A DNA stretch of 64,000 nt from Burkholderiales bacterium (lineage in GTDB: Bacteria; Pseudomonadota; Gammaproteobacteria; Burkholderiales; Burkholderiaceae_C), in assembly GCA_016213325.1 (NCBI GenBank), contig JACRAY010000001.1, positions 1 to 64,000 on the forward strand, given 5' to 3'. Position 1 is the stretch's first letter. Every line of letters starts with the position of its first letter. The notes under the pieces are model-generated. The model searched no databases. It saw nothing but the letters and a program-made list of their open reading frames with translations, and was not told where the DNA came from. This document shows, one piece after another, positions 8,995 through 17,812 of the stretch. The translations under genes were made by a program, and so were the position numbers.

Positions 8995-10427
8995 CAGGGC
9001 CCGCAGACTCGCTGCTCGACCGCGTGGCAGCGGAAGGCATCGAGCTCGTGCGCATCGGTTGGTGCGACACGCATGGCGTGCTGCGCGGCAAGACGGTCAC
9101 CGCCGCCGCGCTGGGCCGCGCGCTGGATGAAGGCATCGGCATGGTCAGTACGCTGATGCTCAAGGACACGTCGGACCGCACGGCGTTCAAGGTGTTCGAG
9201 CCGGGCGGAACGGCGGGTCTCGACGGCTTTGGCTTTGCCAACAACCTCGTGCTTCGCGCCAATGCGGCCAGCTTCCGCGTGCTGCCGTGGACCTCGGCCA
9301 CGGGCTGGCTGCAGGGGCAGCCGTTCCACCAGGACGGGCGGCCGGTGGAACTGGACACGCGGCGTGTGCTGCAGTCGGCACTGGAGCGCCTGAAGTCGGC
9401 CGGCTTCGGCATGCTTTGCGGGCTCGAAGTCGAGTTCCACATCTACCGCATCACCGACACACAGTCGCAGCTCGATCCTGAACTGTCGGCATGGCCCGGC
9501 CTGCCGCCGGCCGTGAGCCTGGTGCACCCCGGCTACAACCTGCTCAACGAAGCGTGGTTCGACATGGCCGAGGAGCCGCTGCGCATCGTGCAGCGCACGG
9601 CGCAGGGGCTCGGGCTGCCGCTGGCGTCGCTGGAGATCGAGCTGGGGCCCAGCCAGGTCGAGGCCGTGTTCGAGCCAACCGACGCGCTGGTTGCGGCCGA
9701 CAACATGGTGCTGTTCCGCAACGCCGTGAAGATGGCGCTGCGCCGCGCCGGCTACCACGCCACCTTCATGTGCCGGCCGCCCTTCCCGAACATCATGTCC
9801 AGCGGCTGGCACCTGCACCAGTCGCTGGTGGATGTGGCCTCGGGCCGCAATGCCTTCGTGCGCGGCCAGCCGGCACCCGGCTCGGCCGCCGGCGAGGCAT
9901 CGCACACGCTCTCGCCGACGGGCGAGCACTGGCTGGCCGGCCTGCTCGAACACGGCTGCGGCATGTCGGTGTTCTGCACGCCCACGGCCAACGGCTACGC
10001 CCGCTTCCGCCCCAACGCCCTGGCGCCGCAATCGGTGCTGTGGGGCCGCGACAATCGCGGCGCCATGCTGCGCGTGGTGGGCCACTGCGGCGACCCCGGC
10101 ACGCGCATCGAAAACCGCATCGGCGAGCCGGCCGCCAACCCGTACCTGTACATGGCCTCGCAGGTCCATGCGGGGCTCGACGGGATCGAGCGGCAGTTGA
10201 AGGCGCCCCCCGCGACCGACGCGCCCTACTCCGGCGCCGGCACGCGCCTGCCCGCCAGTCTGGGCGATGCGCTGCAGGCGCTGGCGCAGGACACGCGCCT
10301 GGCTGCGGCCTTCGGCGATACTTTCATTTCGTACTTCACGCGTATCAAGGACGCCGAGCGCCACCGCTTCGACGCCGCCGAGGACAAGGAAGACTTCCAG
10401 CGGCGCGAATACTTCAGCCGCACCTGA
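8991..10427 (+). CDS. Glutamine-synthetase-family ligase (GlnA-like, possibly gamma-glutamyl-amide forming)
   Basis: 478 residues with both GS parts: an N-terminal beta-grasp region and a catalytic domain with G-L-E-V-E-F (metal Glu), a G-W-H-L-H-Q segment and R-I-E-N-R. Family members ligate glutamate to ammonia or to organic amines (PuuA, IpuC, aniline-type TdnQ/AtdA1). Lying between a Rieske oxygenase and an ABM-fold gene, it is more likely a catabolic gamma-glutamylating enzyme than the housekeeping GlnA. The ATG at 8991 overlaps the Rieske stop (ATGA). The amine substrate cannot be read from sequence. Confidence 0.85.
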   Translation: MTGPADSLLDRVAAEGIELVRIGWCDTHGVLRGKTVTAAALGRALDEGIGMVSTLMLKDTSDRTAFKVFEPGGTAGLDGFGFANNLVLRANAASFRVLPWTSATGWLQGQPFHQDGRPVELDTRRVLQSALERLKSAGFGMLCGLEVEFHIYRITDTQSQLDPELSAWPGLPPAVSLVHPGYNLLNEAWFDMAEEPLRIVQRTAQGLGLPLASLEIELGPSQVEAVFEPTDALVAADNMVLFRNAVKMALRRAGYHATFMCRPPFPNIMSSGWHLHQSLVDVASGRNAFVRGQPAPGSAAGEASHTLSPTGEHWLAGLLEHGCGMSVFCTPTANGYARFRPNALAPQSVLWGRDNRGAMLRVVGHCGDPGTRIENRIGEPAANPYLYMASQVHAGLDGIERQLKAPPATDAPYSGAGTRLPASLGDALQALAQDTRLAAAFGDTFISYFTRIKDAERHRFDAAEDKEDFQRREYFSRT

Positions 10428-10441
10428 ACGAGGCAACAACA

Positions 10442-10750
10442 ATGATCCTGGAGATTGCGGACATCCGCGTCGTGGCCGGCAAGGGCGACGAGTTCGAGGC
10501 GGCGATTACGCGGGCAGTGCAGACCGTCGCGGTGCGCGCCCAGGGCATGCGCGGCTACAAGGTGAACCGCTGCGTGGAGACGCCCGAGCGCTTCGTGCTG
10601 CAGATCTTCTGGGACACGCTGGAAGACCACACCGTGGGGTTTCGCCAGGGGCCGCTGTTTGCCGAGTGGCGCGGCATCATCGGGCCGTACTTCGCGCAGC
10701 CGCCGCATGTCGAGCACTTCACGCTGGTGACGAAGAGCGACGCAGCCTAG
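10442..10750 (+). CDS. Antibiotic-biosynthesis-monooxygenase (ABM) domain protein
   Basis: 102 residues forming one dimeric alpha/beta-barrel ferredoxin-like domain: I-L-E-I-A-D-I-R-V at the N-terminus, a central helix and the late strand P-H-V-E-H-F. ABM proteins include small cofactor-free monooxygenases, but many have no shown activity. It follows the GS-like gene by 14 nt and ends the plus-strand operon, overlapping the convergent marR stop by 4 nt. An accessory role in oxidation of the pathway intermediate is inference. Confidence 0.8.
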   Translation: MILEIADIRVVAGKGDEFEAAITRAVQTVAVRAQGMRGYKVNRCVETPERFVLQIFWDTLEDHTVGFRQGPLFAEWRGIIGPYFAQPPHVEHFTLVTKSDAA

Positions 10751-11184
10751 CCGGGTTCGTGGCCGGCCACCAGCCGGTCGAGCAACACCATCAGCTGCTG
10801 CTGCTCCTTCGCGTCGAGCGGCCGCAGGATGCGCGCCTGCGCCTTGCGCACGGCGCGCTTCATGGCGGCAGCCACCGATGCACCTTCGGGCGTGATCCAC
10901 AAAAGCTTCCGCCGGCGATCCGCCGCGTCGGCTTCGCGCCGCACCAGGCCCTTGGCCTCCAGCCGCCCGATCACCGAGCCGAACGTCGCCGCGTCGAATG
11001 CCACCTTGCGCGCCAGCGTCACCTGGTCCTCGCCGGGGTCGTCGATCAGCGCGTTGAGGATCGCAAATTGCACCGGCGTCACGTCGAAGGCAGCCGCCTC
11101 TTCCATGAAAATGGCATAGGCCACCTGGTGGGCCCGGCGGATGAGGTGCCCCGGCGCATGCCGGAAGTCGAAGCTTCGGCTCAT
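10747..11184 (-). CDS. MarR-family transcriptional regulator
   Basis: 145 residues with a central winged helix: V-T-P-V-Q-F-A-I-L-N-A-L, then V-T-L-A-R-K-V-A-F-D as the HTH and R-R-E-A-D-A-A-D-R-R-R-K as the wing. MarR proteins near aromatic catabolism genes usually repress and are released by the aromatic ligand or its CoA ester. Divergently placed 62 bp from the gentisate operon, which it most probably controls. The start M-S-R-S-F-D-F at 11184 is preferred over an ATG 60 bp upstream, because the longer form would overlap the whole promoter region. Confidence 0.88.
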   Translation of the reverse strand: MSRSFDFRHAPGHLIRRAHQVAYAIFMEEAAAFDVTPVQFAILNALIDDPGEDQVTLARKVAFDAATFGSVIGRLEAKGLVRREADAADRRRKLLWITPEGASVAAAMKRAVRKAQARILRPLDAKEQQQLMVLLDRLVAGHEPG

Positions 11185-11209
11185 GCGGCCAAGTGTAGCG
11201 GGCGTATCA

Positions 11210-11238
11210 TTGCCAGCGGGCCAACTCATATGTATTCT
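11210..11238 (+). promoter_or_regulatory. Promoter of the gentisate operon, leaderless geometry
   Basis: TTGCCA (11210-11215) and TATTCT (11233-11238) are separated by 17 bp. The expected transcription start falls at about 11245-11247, i.e. at the ATG of the FAD oxidoreductase, and no Shine-Dalgarno sequence precedes that ATG. The AT-rich stretch 11226-11246 stands out from the GC-rich surroundings and is the likely MarR binding region; no clean palindrome is visible. Confidence 0.5.
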
Positions 11239-11246
11239 TAGCATTT

Positions 11247-12602
11247 ATGCCACAGCCTGTGGACCACCTGGCGGAACCCGCCCGCAAAACCCCCATCCAC
11301 GGCGAATTCGATGTGGTGGTGCTCGGCGGCGGCCCGGCCGGCATGGCCGCTGCCGTGGCGGCCGCCCGGGCCGGGCGCAACACCCTGCTGGTCGAGCGCT
11401 ACGGCTTCCTCGGCGGCATGGGCACGGCCGCCGGCGTCACCAACTTCTGCGGGCTGCATGCCAACGTCCACGGCCGGATCCGGCAGGTGGTGCACGGCGT
11501 GGCCGACGACCTGCTGCAGCGCATCGACCGGCTCGGCGGCCTGAACGCGCCGCACGGCCTGTTCGGCAAGATCGCGGCCCAGGCCTACGACACGGCCGCC
11601 TACAAGATCGCCGCCGACGACCTGATGCTGGCCGCCGGCGTGCAGGTGCTGTTCCATGCGTGGGCCGCTGCCGTCGTGATGGACGGGCAGCGCCGGGTCA
11701 AGGCGCTGCTGGTCGAGACGAAGTCGGGCCGCCGCGCCATCCTCGGGCGCGCCTTCATCGACGCCTCGGGTGACGGTGACCTGTGCGCCTGGGCCGGCGT
11801 GCCGTTCGCCAAGGGCGATGCGCAGGGCAACATGCTGTACCCGTCCACCATGTTCCGCCTGAACGGCGTCGACCCGCAGCGTGCGGGCGAGGCCTGGAAG
11901 ACGATTCCCGAGCTGATGCTCAAGGCCGAGTCCGAGGGGCGCTACAAATTCCCGCGCAAGACGCCCATCGTGCGGCCGCAGAAGAGCGGCATCGAATGGC
12001 GCGTCAACCTGACGCAACTGGCCAACGAGTTCGGCGACGCGATGGACGGCACCGACGCCATCGAACTGTCCGAGTCCGAAATCCTCGGGCGCCGGCAGAT
12101 CGCCGAGGTGGCCGGTTTCCTGCGCGAAGTGCCGGGTTTCGAGCACAGCTACATCGTCGACATCGCGCCGCAGGTCGGCATCCGCGAGACGCGCCGCATC
12201 CGCGGCCTGTACGAGCTGACCGAGGGCGACGTGCTCGACTGCGCGAGCTTCGACGACACGGTGGGCGTCAACGGCTGGCCGCTCGAACTGCACCTGAAGG
12301 GCGACGTGGAGTTCCGCTTCCCGAAAATCCCGGAAAGCCGGGGCTTCAACCACCTGCCCTACCGCATCACGGTGCCGCAGGGGCTGGACAACGTCTGGGT
12401 GGCGGGGCGCTGCGCGTCGATGTCGCACGAGGCCCAGTCGGCCGCACGCGTCACGGGCGCCTGCTTCGTGATGGGGCAGGCGGCCGGCACGGCGGCCCAC
12501 CTGGCATTGCGCCAGGACTGCACGGCCGCACTGGTCGACGTCGCGCAACTGCAAGCGCGCCTCAAGTCCGAAGGCGCTTTCCTCGGCACGGAGAACCCAT
12601 GA
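11247..12602 (+). CDS. FAD-dependent oxidoreductase (FAD_oxidored family)
   Basis: 451 residues. The dinucleotide fold [14 protein letters not shown] sits near residue 25, followed by [12 protein letters not shown], and the C-terminal FAD-closing segment has N-V-W-V-A-G-R-C-A and G-Q-A-A-G-T-A. This pattern is that of the pfam12831-type flavoproteins related to fumarate reductase and GidA-like folds, not of UbiH-type aromatic hydroxylases. It overlaps gentisate dioxygenase by 4 nt and is the first gene of the operon, so it probably prepares the gentisate precursor or recycles a cofactor. The exact reaction is unknown. Confidence 0.82.
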   Translation: MPQPVDHLAEPARKTPIHGEFDVVVLGGGPAGMAAAVAAARAGRNTLLVERYGFLGGMGTAAGVTNFCGLHANVHGRIRQVVHGVADDLLQRIDRLGGLNAPHGLFGKIAAQAYDTAAYKIAADDLMLAAGVQVLFHAWAAAVVMDGQRRVKALLVETKSGRRAILGRAFIDASGDGDLCAWAGVPFAKGDAQGNMLYPSTMFRLNGVDPQRAGEAWKTIPELMLKAESEGRYKFPRKTPIVRPQKSGIEWRVNLTQLANEFGDAMDGTDAIELSESEILGRRQIAEVAGFLREVPGFEHSYIVDIAPQVGIRETRRIRGLYELTEGDVLDCASFDDTVGVNGWPLELHLKGDVEFRFPKIPESRGFNHLPYRITVPQGLDNVWVAGRCASMSHEAQSAARVTGACFVMGQAAGTAAHLALRQDCTAALVDVAQLQARLKSEGAFLGTENP

Positions 12603-13633
12603 ACACACGCGAGCAGCTTTACAGCGACATGGACCCGCACCACCTGACGCCCCTGTGGGAGGTGCTGCACGCCCTGGTGCCGAAGGAACCGAATACGCCT
12701 TGCGTGCCGGCGTTCTGGAAGTACAGCGACGTGCGCCCCTTCCTCATGCGCGCGGGCGAGGCGATCACCGCCGAAGAAGCCGTGCGCCGTGTGCTGGTGA
12801 TGGAAAACCCCGCGCTGCGCGGCCAGTCGGCCGTGACGCAGTCGCTGTACGCCGGGCTGCAACTGATCCTGCCGGGCGAGGTGGCACCGAGCCACCGCCA
12901 CACGCAGAGCGCGCTGCGCTTCATCGTCGAAGGGTCCGGCGCCTACACCGCGGTCGACGGCGAGCGGGCCACCATGCACGCGGGCGACTTCATCATCACG
13001 CCCAGCTGGACGTGGCACGACCACGGCCACGACGCAGCCGGCCCCGTGGTGTGGCTCGACGGCCTCGACATTCCCATGGTGCGGTTCTTCGATGCCGGCT
13101 TCGCCGAGAACGACGCCCGCAAGTCGCAGGCCGTGGCGCGGCCCGAGGGCACCAGCTTCGCGCGGTACGGCCACAACATGGCGCCGGTGCGCAGCGCGGC
13201 GCCTTACGGTGCCACGTCTCCCATCTTCAGCTACCCGTACGAGCGCAGCCGCGAGGCGCTGGACCAACTGGAGCGCAGCGCCCCCGTCGACGAATGGGAC
13301 GGCGTGAAGCTGCGCTACGTGAACCCGCTCACCGGCGGCTGGCCCATGCCGACCATCGCGACCTTCATGCAGAAACTGCCGGCAGGTTTCGCCGGCAAGG
13401 GCTGGCGGCAGACCGACGGCGCGGTGTACAGCGTGGTCGAAGGTTCGGGCAGCGTGGACATCACGCGGGGCGAGCGCACGTGGCGCTTCGAATTCGGCCC
13501 GCGCGACCATTTCGTCGTTCCGTCATGGCACACTGCCCGGCTGTCGTCACCCGGCGGGTGCGTGCTTTTCAGCTATTCCGACCGCCCCGTGCAGCACGCG
13601 CTGGGCATCCACCACGAAGAGAGGTTGTCATGA
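12599..13633 (+). CDS. Gentisate 1,2-dioxygenase
   Basis: 344-residue bicupin Fe(II) ring-cleavage enzyme converting gentisate (2,5-dihydroxybenzoate) to maleylpyruvate. The N-terminal cupin has S-H-R-H-T-Q-S-A with two metal His and W-T-W-H-D-H-G-H for the third; the C-terminal cupin has the V-V-E-G-S-G turn. Residues 39-60 contain the family segment V-P-A-F-W-K-Y. Length matches gentisate dioxygenases such as NagI and SdgD. ATGA overlap with the FAD gene and, at its end, with the FAH-family gene shows a tightly coupled operon. 1-Hydroxy-2-naphthoate or salicylate 1,2-dioxygenase is an alternative within the same family. Confidence 0.9.
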   Translation: MNTREQLYSDMDPHHLTPLWEVLHALVPKEPNTPCVPAFWKYSDVRPFLMRAGEAITAEEAVRRVLVMENPALRGQSAVTQSLYAGLQLILPGEVAPSHRHTQSALRFIVEGSGAYTAVDGERATMHAGDFIITPSWTWHDHGHDAAGPVVWLDGLDIPMVRFFDAGFAENDARKSQAVARPEGTSFARYGHNMAPVRSAAPYGATSPIFSYPYERSREALDQLERSAPVDEWDGVKLRYVNPLTGGWPMPTIATFMQKLPAGFAGKGWRQTDGAVYSVVEGSGSVDITRGERTWRFEFGPRDHFVVPSWHTARLSSPGGCVLFSYSDRPVQHALGIHHEERLS

Positions 13634-14328
13634 GTTTCGTCTTTCCACCGGCTCCCACGCCCAGCGTGCCGGTGCTGGGCCGCGCCGAGCGCTTCCCGGT
13701 GCGCCGGGTGATCTGCGTGGGCCGCAACTACGTCGAGCACGCGAAAGAGATGGGGTTCACCGGCCGCGAGCCGCCCTTCTTCTTCTTCAAGCCGGCCGAT
13801 GCCATCGTGCCCGTGAACGCGGGCGAAACGGGCAGCATCGCCTACCCCAGCCTCACCAGGGACCTGCACCACGAGATCGAACTGGTGGCCTGCATCGGCA
13901 CCGGCGGCCGCAGCATCTTGGCAGCCGACGCCTTGAAGCACATCTGGGGCTACGCGGTGGGCCTGGACATGACGCGGCGCGACCTGCAGGGCGAGATGAA
14001 GAAGCAGGGCCGCCCGTGGGAGATCGGCAAGAGCTTCGAGCAGTCGGCGCCGATCGGCCCCATCACACCGGCGGCGCAGGCGGGCGACGTCGCCAACGCG
14101 GAAATCTGGCTCAAGGTGAACGGCCAGGACCGCCAGCGCAGCAACGTGGGCAAGCTGATCTGGAACCTGGGCGAGATCATCGAGCACGTGTCCGCCGCCT
14201 GGGAACTGGCCCCCGGTGACCTGATCTTCACCGGCACGCCCGAAGGCGTGGCCGCGGTGGTGGCCGGCGACACGCTGGTGGGCGGCGTCGGCGGGCTCGA
14301 GACGCTCTCGGTCAAGGTCGCGGGCTGA
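13630..14328 (+). CDS. Fumarylpyruvate hydrolase (FAH family)
   Basis: 232 residues. It has the short FAH-fold layout: C-V-G-R-N-Y near the N-terminus, F-F-K-P-A-D, H-H-E-I-E-L-V metal ligands, and the F-T-G-T-P-E-G-V signature. Family members in gentisate operons (NagK) split fumarylpyruvate into fumarate and pyruvate. It overlaps the dioxygenase stop by 4 nt. The maleylpyruvate-to-fumarylpyruvate isomerase between the two steps is not in this operon; the zeta GST at 6002-6643 is the nearest candidate. Confidence 0.9.
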   Translation: MSFVFPPAPTPSVPVLGRAERFPVRRVICVGRNYVEHAKEMGFTGREPPFFFFKPADAIVPVNAGETGSIAYPSLTRDLHHEIELVACIGTGGRSILAADALKHIWGYAVGLDMTRRDLQGEMKKQGRPWEIGKSFEQSAPIGPITPAAQAGDVANAEIWLKVNGQDRQRSNVGKLIWNLGEIIEHVSAAWELAPGDLIFTGTPEGVAAVVAGDTLVGGVGGLETLSVKVAG

Positions 14329-14329
14329 G

Positions 14330-14806
14330 GTGCGAGTCCTGGAAAAACTGGCCAAGGGGTGCGCCATCCTGGCCGGGGTGCTGCTCACGGCCGTCACGCT
14401 GATGACCTGCGCCAGCCTGATCGGTCGCAACACCATCGGCGTCACGCTGGTCGGCGATTTCGAGCTCACGGGCGTGGCGGCGGGCGCCGCCATCGCCCTG
14501 TTCATGCCCTGGTGCCAGATGAGGCGCGGCAACATCATCGTGGACTTCTTCACCGCGAAAGCCGGCGATAACACCAATGCCTGGCTGGACCGCTTCGGCG
14601 CCCTGCTGCTCGGGCTGGCGATGGCCTTGCTGGCGTGGCGCACCACGCTGGGCGGCCTGAACGCCTGGAACACGAAGTCGGGCACCATGATGCTCGGCTT
14701 CCCGGAATGGATCGCCTACCTGCTGATGGTGCCGCCGCTGGCGCTGACGGCAGTGATCGGGCTGGTGCAGGCAGCCCGGGGCTTCGGCGCCGAGGTCCAC
14801 GAGTGA
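14330..14806 (+). CDS. TRAP transporter small permease (DctQ)
   Basis: 158 residues with four hydrophobic helices (about 8-30, 43-62, 88-106, 124-146), the layout of DctQ subunits, and the typical first-helix end and W-x-Q-M-R-R-G segment. It starts with GTG one base after the hydrolase stop, and its stop overlaps the GTG of the large permease. Together with the next two genes it forms a sodium- or proton-driven TRAP importer, probably for the aromatic acid degraded by the upstream genes. Confidence 0.88.
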   Translation: MRVLEKLAKGCAILAGVLLTAVTLMTCASLIGRNTIGVTLVGDFELTGVAAGAAIALFMPWCQMRRGNIIVDFFTAKAGDNTNAWLDRFGALLLGLAMALLAWRTTLGGLNAWNTKSGTMMLGFPEWIAYLLMVPPLALTAVIGLVQAARGFGAEVHE

Positions 14807-16125
14807 GCCCGCTGGTCCTTACCGCCCTGATCTTCGGGATCATGCTGCTGCTGATGGCGATCCGCACGCCGATCGCGATCTCCATGTTCTTCGCGGGTGC
14901 CATCGGCTACGTGCTGCAGGCCGGCTGGCTGCCGCTGGCGAACTTCCTCAACACGCAGGCCTTCGCGCGCTTCGCCAGCTACGACCTGTCGGTCATCCCC
15001 TTGTTCATCCTGATGGGGCAGTTCGCCACGCAAGGCGGCATCTCCAAGGCCCTGTTCGAGTTCGCCAGCGCCGTGATGTCGCGCTTTCGCGGCGGGCTGG
15101 CCATGGCGGCGGTGATGGCCTGCGCGGCCTTCGGCGCGATCTGCGGTTCGTCGGTAGCGACCGCGGCGACCATCACGTCGGTGGCACTGCCCGAGATGAA
15201 GCGCCACGGCTACTCCGGGCGACTGGCCACCGGCACGCTGGCAGCGGGCGGCACGCTCGGCATCCTGGTCCCGCCTTCGGTGCCGCTGGTCATCTACGCG
15301 ATCCTGGCGGAGCAGAACATTGCCAAGCTGTTCGCCGCCGCGATGATCCCGGGCCTGATCGCGATGCTCGGCTACATGGTGGCGATCGCCATCTACGTGC
15401 GGCTGGTGCCGGGTCATGCGCCCGACCATGACGACGACGACGCGCCCAGGCTCACGCTGCAATCGTTCGGTGGCGTGGCACCCATCGCCGTCATCTTCGT
15501 CATCGTGTTCGGCGGCATCTATGGTGGCTTCTTCACGCCGACCGAAGGCGCCGGCGTCGGCGCGGCCTCGACCTTCCTGGCGGCGCTGCTCAGGCGTGAG
15601 ATGACCTGGCGGAAGTTCAAGCACTGCTTCTACGCCACGGCCGAAGGCTCGGCGATGATCTTCATGATCTTCATCGGCGCCGACCTGATGAATTCGGCGC
15701 TGGCCCTGACGCAGGTGCCCGCGCAGCTCGCTTCGGTGGTCGGCAGCTGGGGCCTGTCGCCGGTGGCGGTGGTGGCTGCCATCCTGCTGTTCTACGTGGT
15801 GCTCGGCGCCGTGATGGACGAGCTGTCGATGATCCTGCTGACCATCCCGATCTTCTTCCCGATGGTGATGGGGCTCGACTTCGGCATGCCCAGGGAGTCG
15901 GTGGCCATCTGGTTCGGCATCATGGTGCTGATGACGGTCGGCTTCGGCCTGCTCGCGCCGCCGGTCGGGCTGAACGTGTACGTGGTCAACGGCATGGCCA
16001 AGGGCGTGCCCATCGGCGAGAGCTACCGCGGCGTGCTGCCTTTCCTGGTGAGCGACACGCTGCGCACGCTGCTGCTGCTGTTCTTTCCGCCCATCTCGCT
16101 ATGGCTGGTGCAGTACATAGGTTGA
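14803..16125 (+). CDS. TRAP transporter large permease (DctM)
   Basis: 440 residues, hydrophobic throughout with about 12 helices, including the DctM hallmark G-G-T-L-G-I-L-V-P-P-S-V-P-L-V-I-Y and F-G-A-I-C-G-S-S-V-A-T-A-A-T-I. Starts at GTG 14803, overlapping the DctQ stop by 4 nt; a longer reading frame starting upstream within dctQ is a shadow. It forms the translocation channel with DctQ. Confidence 0.92.
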   Translation: MSPLVLTALIFGIMLLLMAIRTPIAISMFFAGAIGYVLQAGWLPLANFLNTQAFARFASYDLSVIPLFILMGQFATQGGISKALFEFASAVMSRFRGGLAMAAVMACAAFGAICGSSVATAATITSVALPEMKRHGYSGRLATGTLAAGGTLGILVPPSVPLVIYAILAEQNIAKLFAAAMIPGLIAMLGYMVAIAIYVRLVPGHAPDHDDDDAPRLTLQSFGGVAPIAVIFVIVFGGIYGGFFTPTEGAGVGAASTFLAALLRREMTWRKFKHCFYATAEGSAMIFMIFIGADLMNSALALTQVPAQLASVVGSWGLSPVAVVAAILLFYVVLGAVMDELSMILLTIPIFFPMVMGLDFGMPRESVAIWFGIMVLMTVGFGLLAPPVGLNVYVVNGMAKGVPIGESYRGVLPFLVSDTLRTLLLLFFPPISLWLVQYIG

Positions 16126-16194
16126 GGGAAAGCCCCGAAGTCCGCGGTGCTGCCGGTACGTTAAGTTAGTGAATTCCCCAAGGAGAAAAGCAAC

Positions 16195-17250
16195 ATGATC
16201 CAACGACGCACGCTCCTGAAGTCCGGCGCCGCAGCAGTGGCGCTGGGCGCACCCGCCCTCAGCGGGCTGGCGCAGCAGGCGGTCACGCTGAAATTCCACA
16301 CCTTCATGGCGCCGCAGTCCAACGTGTGGCTGTCCATGCACAAGCCCTGGATGGAGAAGGTCGAGAAGGATTCCGGCGGCCGCATCAAGTTCGAGGCCTA
16401 CCCGGCCATGCAGCTGGGCGGCACGCCCGTGCAGCTGTACGACCAGGCCAAGGACGGGGTGGTGGACATCGTCTGGACGCTGCCCGCCAACACCGCGGGA
16501 CGCTTCCCGCGCATCGAGGTGTTCGAGCTCCCGTTCATCATGAACAACGCCGAGGCGACTTCCAAGGCCTACTGGGAGTACTTCCAGACCATGGCGCCCG
16601 ACGAGTTCAAGGACACGCAGGTGCTGGCGCTGCACGTGCACGGCCCGGGCATGTTCCACACCAAGGACAAGCTGATCAAGCACCCGGACGACCTGAAGGG
16701 CATGAAGATGCGCGGCCCCACCCGGCAGATCACCAAGATGCTGGGCTTCATAGGCGCCATTCCCGTGGGTATGCCGCTGCCGCAGATCCCCGATGCGCTG
16801 TCCAAGGGAACCATCGACGGCTGCGTGATCCCGTGGGAAGTCGTGCCCTCGGTGAAGGTGCACGAGCTGACCAAGTTCCACAGCGAGTTCGACCCGGCAG
16901 GCGGCGCGCTGTACACGACCACGTTCGTCATGGCGATGAACAAGGCCAAGTACAACTCGCTCTCGCCCGACCTGAAGAAGGTGATAGACGCCAACTCCGG
17001 CATGGCCACTTCGGCCTGGCTCGGCAAGGTGCAGCAGGGCAATGACCCGGTAGGCAGAAAGTCGGCGGTCGACCGCAAGAACACGATCTACACCATCCCC
17101 GCCGCCGACGCGCAGGAGTTCCGCCGCAAGGCGCGCCTGGTCGAAGTGGAATGGGTGGAAGACATGAACAAGCGCGGCTTCGACGGCAAGAAGCTGCTGG
17201 AGACGGCGCGCGCCCTGATCGAGAAGCACGGCAAGACGACGAAGACCTGA
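16195..17250 (+). CDS. TRAP transporter substrate-binding protein (DctP)
   Basis: 351 residues. The N-terminus M-I-Q-R-R-T-L-L-K-S-G is a Tat-like signal ending at L-A-Q-Q. The mature part has the DctP fold with a conserved ligand Arg in M-R-G-P-T-R-Q and the segment D-G-C-V-I-P-W-E. An AAGGAG box precedes the ATG after a 69-nt gap from dctM, so it may be translated at a higher level than the permeases, as is usual for binding proteins. Confidence 0.92.
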   Translation: MIQRRTLLKSGAAAVALGAPALSGLAQQAVTLKFHTFMAPQSNVWLSMHKPWMEKVEKDSGGRIKFEAYPAMQLGGTPVQLYDQAKDGVVDIVWTLPANTAGRFPRIEVFELPFIMNNAEATSKAYWEYFQTMAPDEFKDTQVLALHVHGPGMFHTKDKLIKHPDDLKGMKMRGPTRQITKMLGFIGAIPVGMPLPQIPDALSKGTIDGCVIPWEVVPSVKVHELTKFHSEFDPAGGALYTTTFVMAMNKAKYNSLSPDLKKVIDANSGMATSAWLGKVQQGNDPVGRKSAVDRKNTIYTIPAADAQEFRRKARLVEVEWVEDMNKRGFDGKKLLETARALIEKHGKTTKT

Positions 17251-17257
17251 AAACTAG

Positions 17258-17803
17258 TTGCTGCCCGGCCTCATCAAGTTCTGCCGCAACTGCGGCACCG
17301 CCGTCGTCTACCGCATCCCGGACGACGGCGACACGCGCGAGCGCGCCGTCTGCCCCGGGTGCGACACCATCCACTACCAGAACCCGCTGACGGTGGTGGG
17401 GACCGTGCCGCACTGGGGCGACAGGGTGCTGCTGTGCAAGCGCAACATCGAGCCGCGCTGGGGCAAGTGGACGCTGCCGGCCGGTTTCATGGAGCTGAAC
17501 GAAACCACGCTCGAGGGCGCGGCGCGCGAGACCGACGAAGAGGCCGGCGCGAAGTTCGAGATGGAAGGCCTGTTCACGGTGATGAGCGTGCCGCGCGTGG
17601 GGCAGGTGCACCTGTTCTACCGGGCCAGGCTGCTCAGCGACGTCTTCGACCCGGGGCATGAGACGATCGAAGCCCGCCTGTTCACCGAAGGCGAGATTCC
17701 CTGGGAGGAGATCGCCTTCCGGACGGTGAAGGAGACGCTGCTGCGCTACTTCGACGACCGGCGCAGCGGCCGGTTCGCGGTGCACAACGTCGACATCACC
17801 TGA
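17258..17803 (+). CDS. Nudix hydrolase with N-terminal zinc ribbon
   Basis: 181 residues. An N-terminal C-x2-C ... C-x2-C zinc ribbon (residues 9-35) is followed by the Nudix box G-F-M-E-L-N-E-T-T-L-E-G-A-A-R-E-T-D-E-E with A-G-A, matching G-x5-E-x7-R-E-x2-E-E-x-G. Members hydrolyse nucleoside diphosphates linked to other groups; zinc-ribbon forms resemble NudC-like and ADP-ribose or NADH pyrophosphatases. The start is probably TTG at 17258, 7 nt after dctP; no clear ribosome site is visible, and a CTG next to it is possible. Convergent with the kinase gene. Confidence 0.82.
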   Translation: MLPGLIKFCRNCGTAVVYRIPDDGDTRERAVCPGCDTIHYQNPLTVVGTVPHWGDRVLLCKRNIEPRWGKWTLPAGFMELNETTLEGAARETDEEAGAKFEMEGLFTVMSVPRVGQVHLFYRARLLSDVFDPGHETIEARLFTEGEIPWEEIAFRTVKETLLRYFDDRRSGRFAVHNVDIT

Positions 17804-17812
17804 GGCCGCGCT

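Noticed and set aside
11226-11246. Palindromic MarR operator in the marR/FAD gap
   Set aside because: Only three outer base pairs of ATGTATTCTTAGCAT pair; the AT-rich patch is noted but a dyad is not supported.
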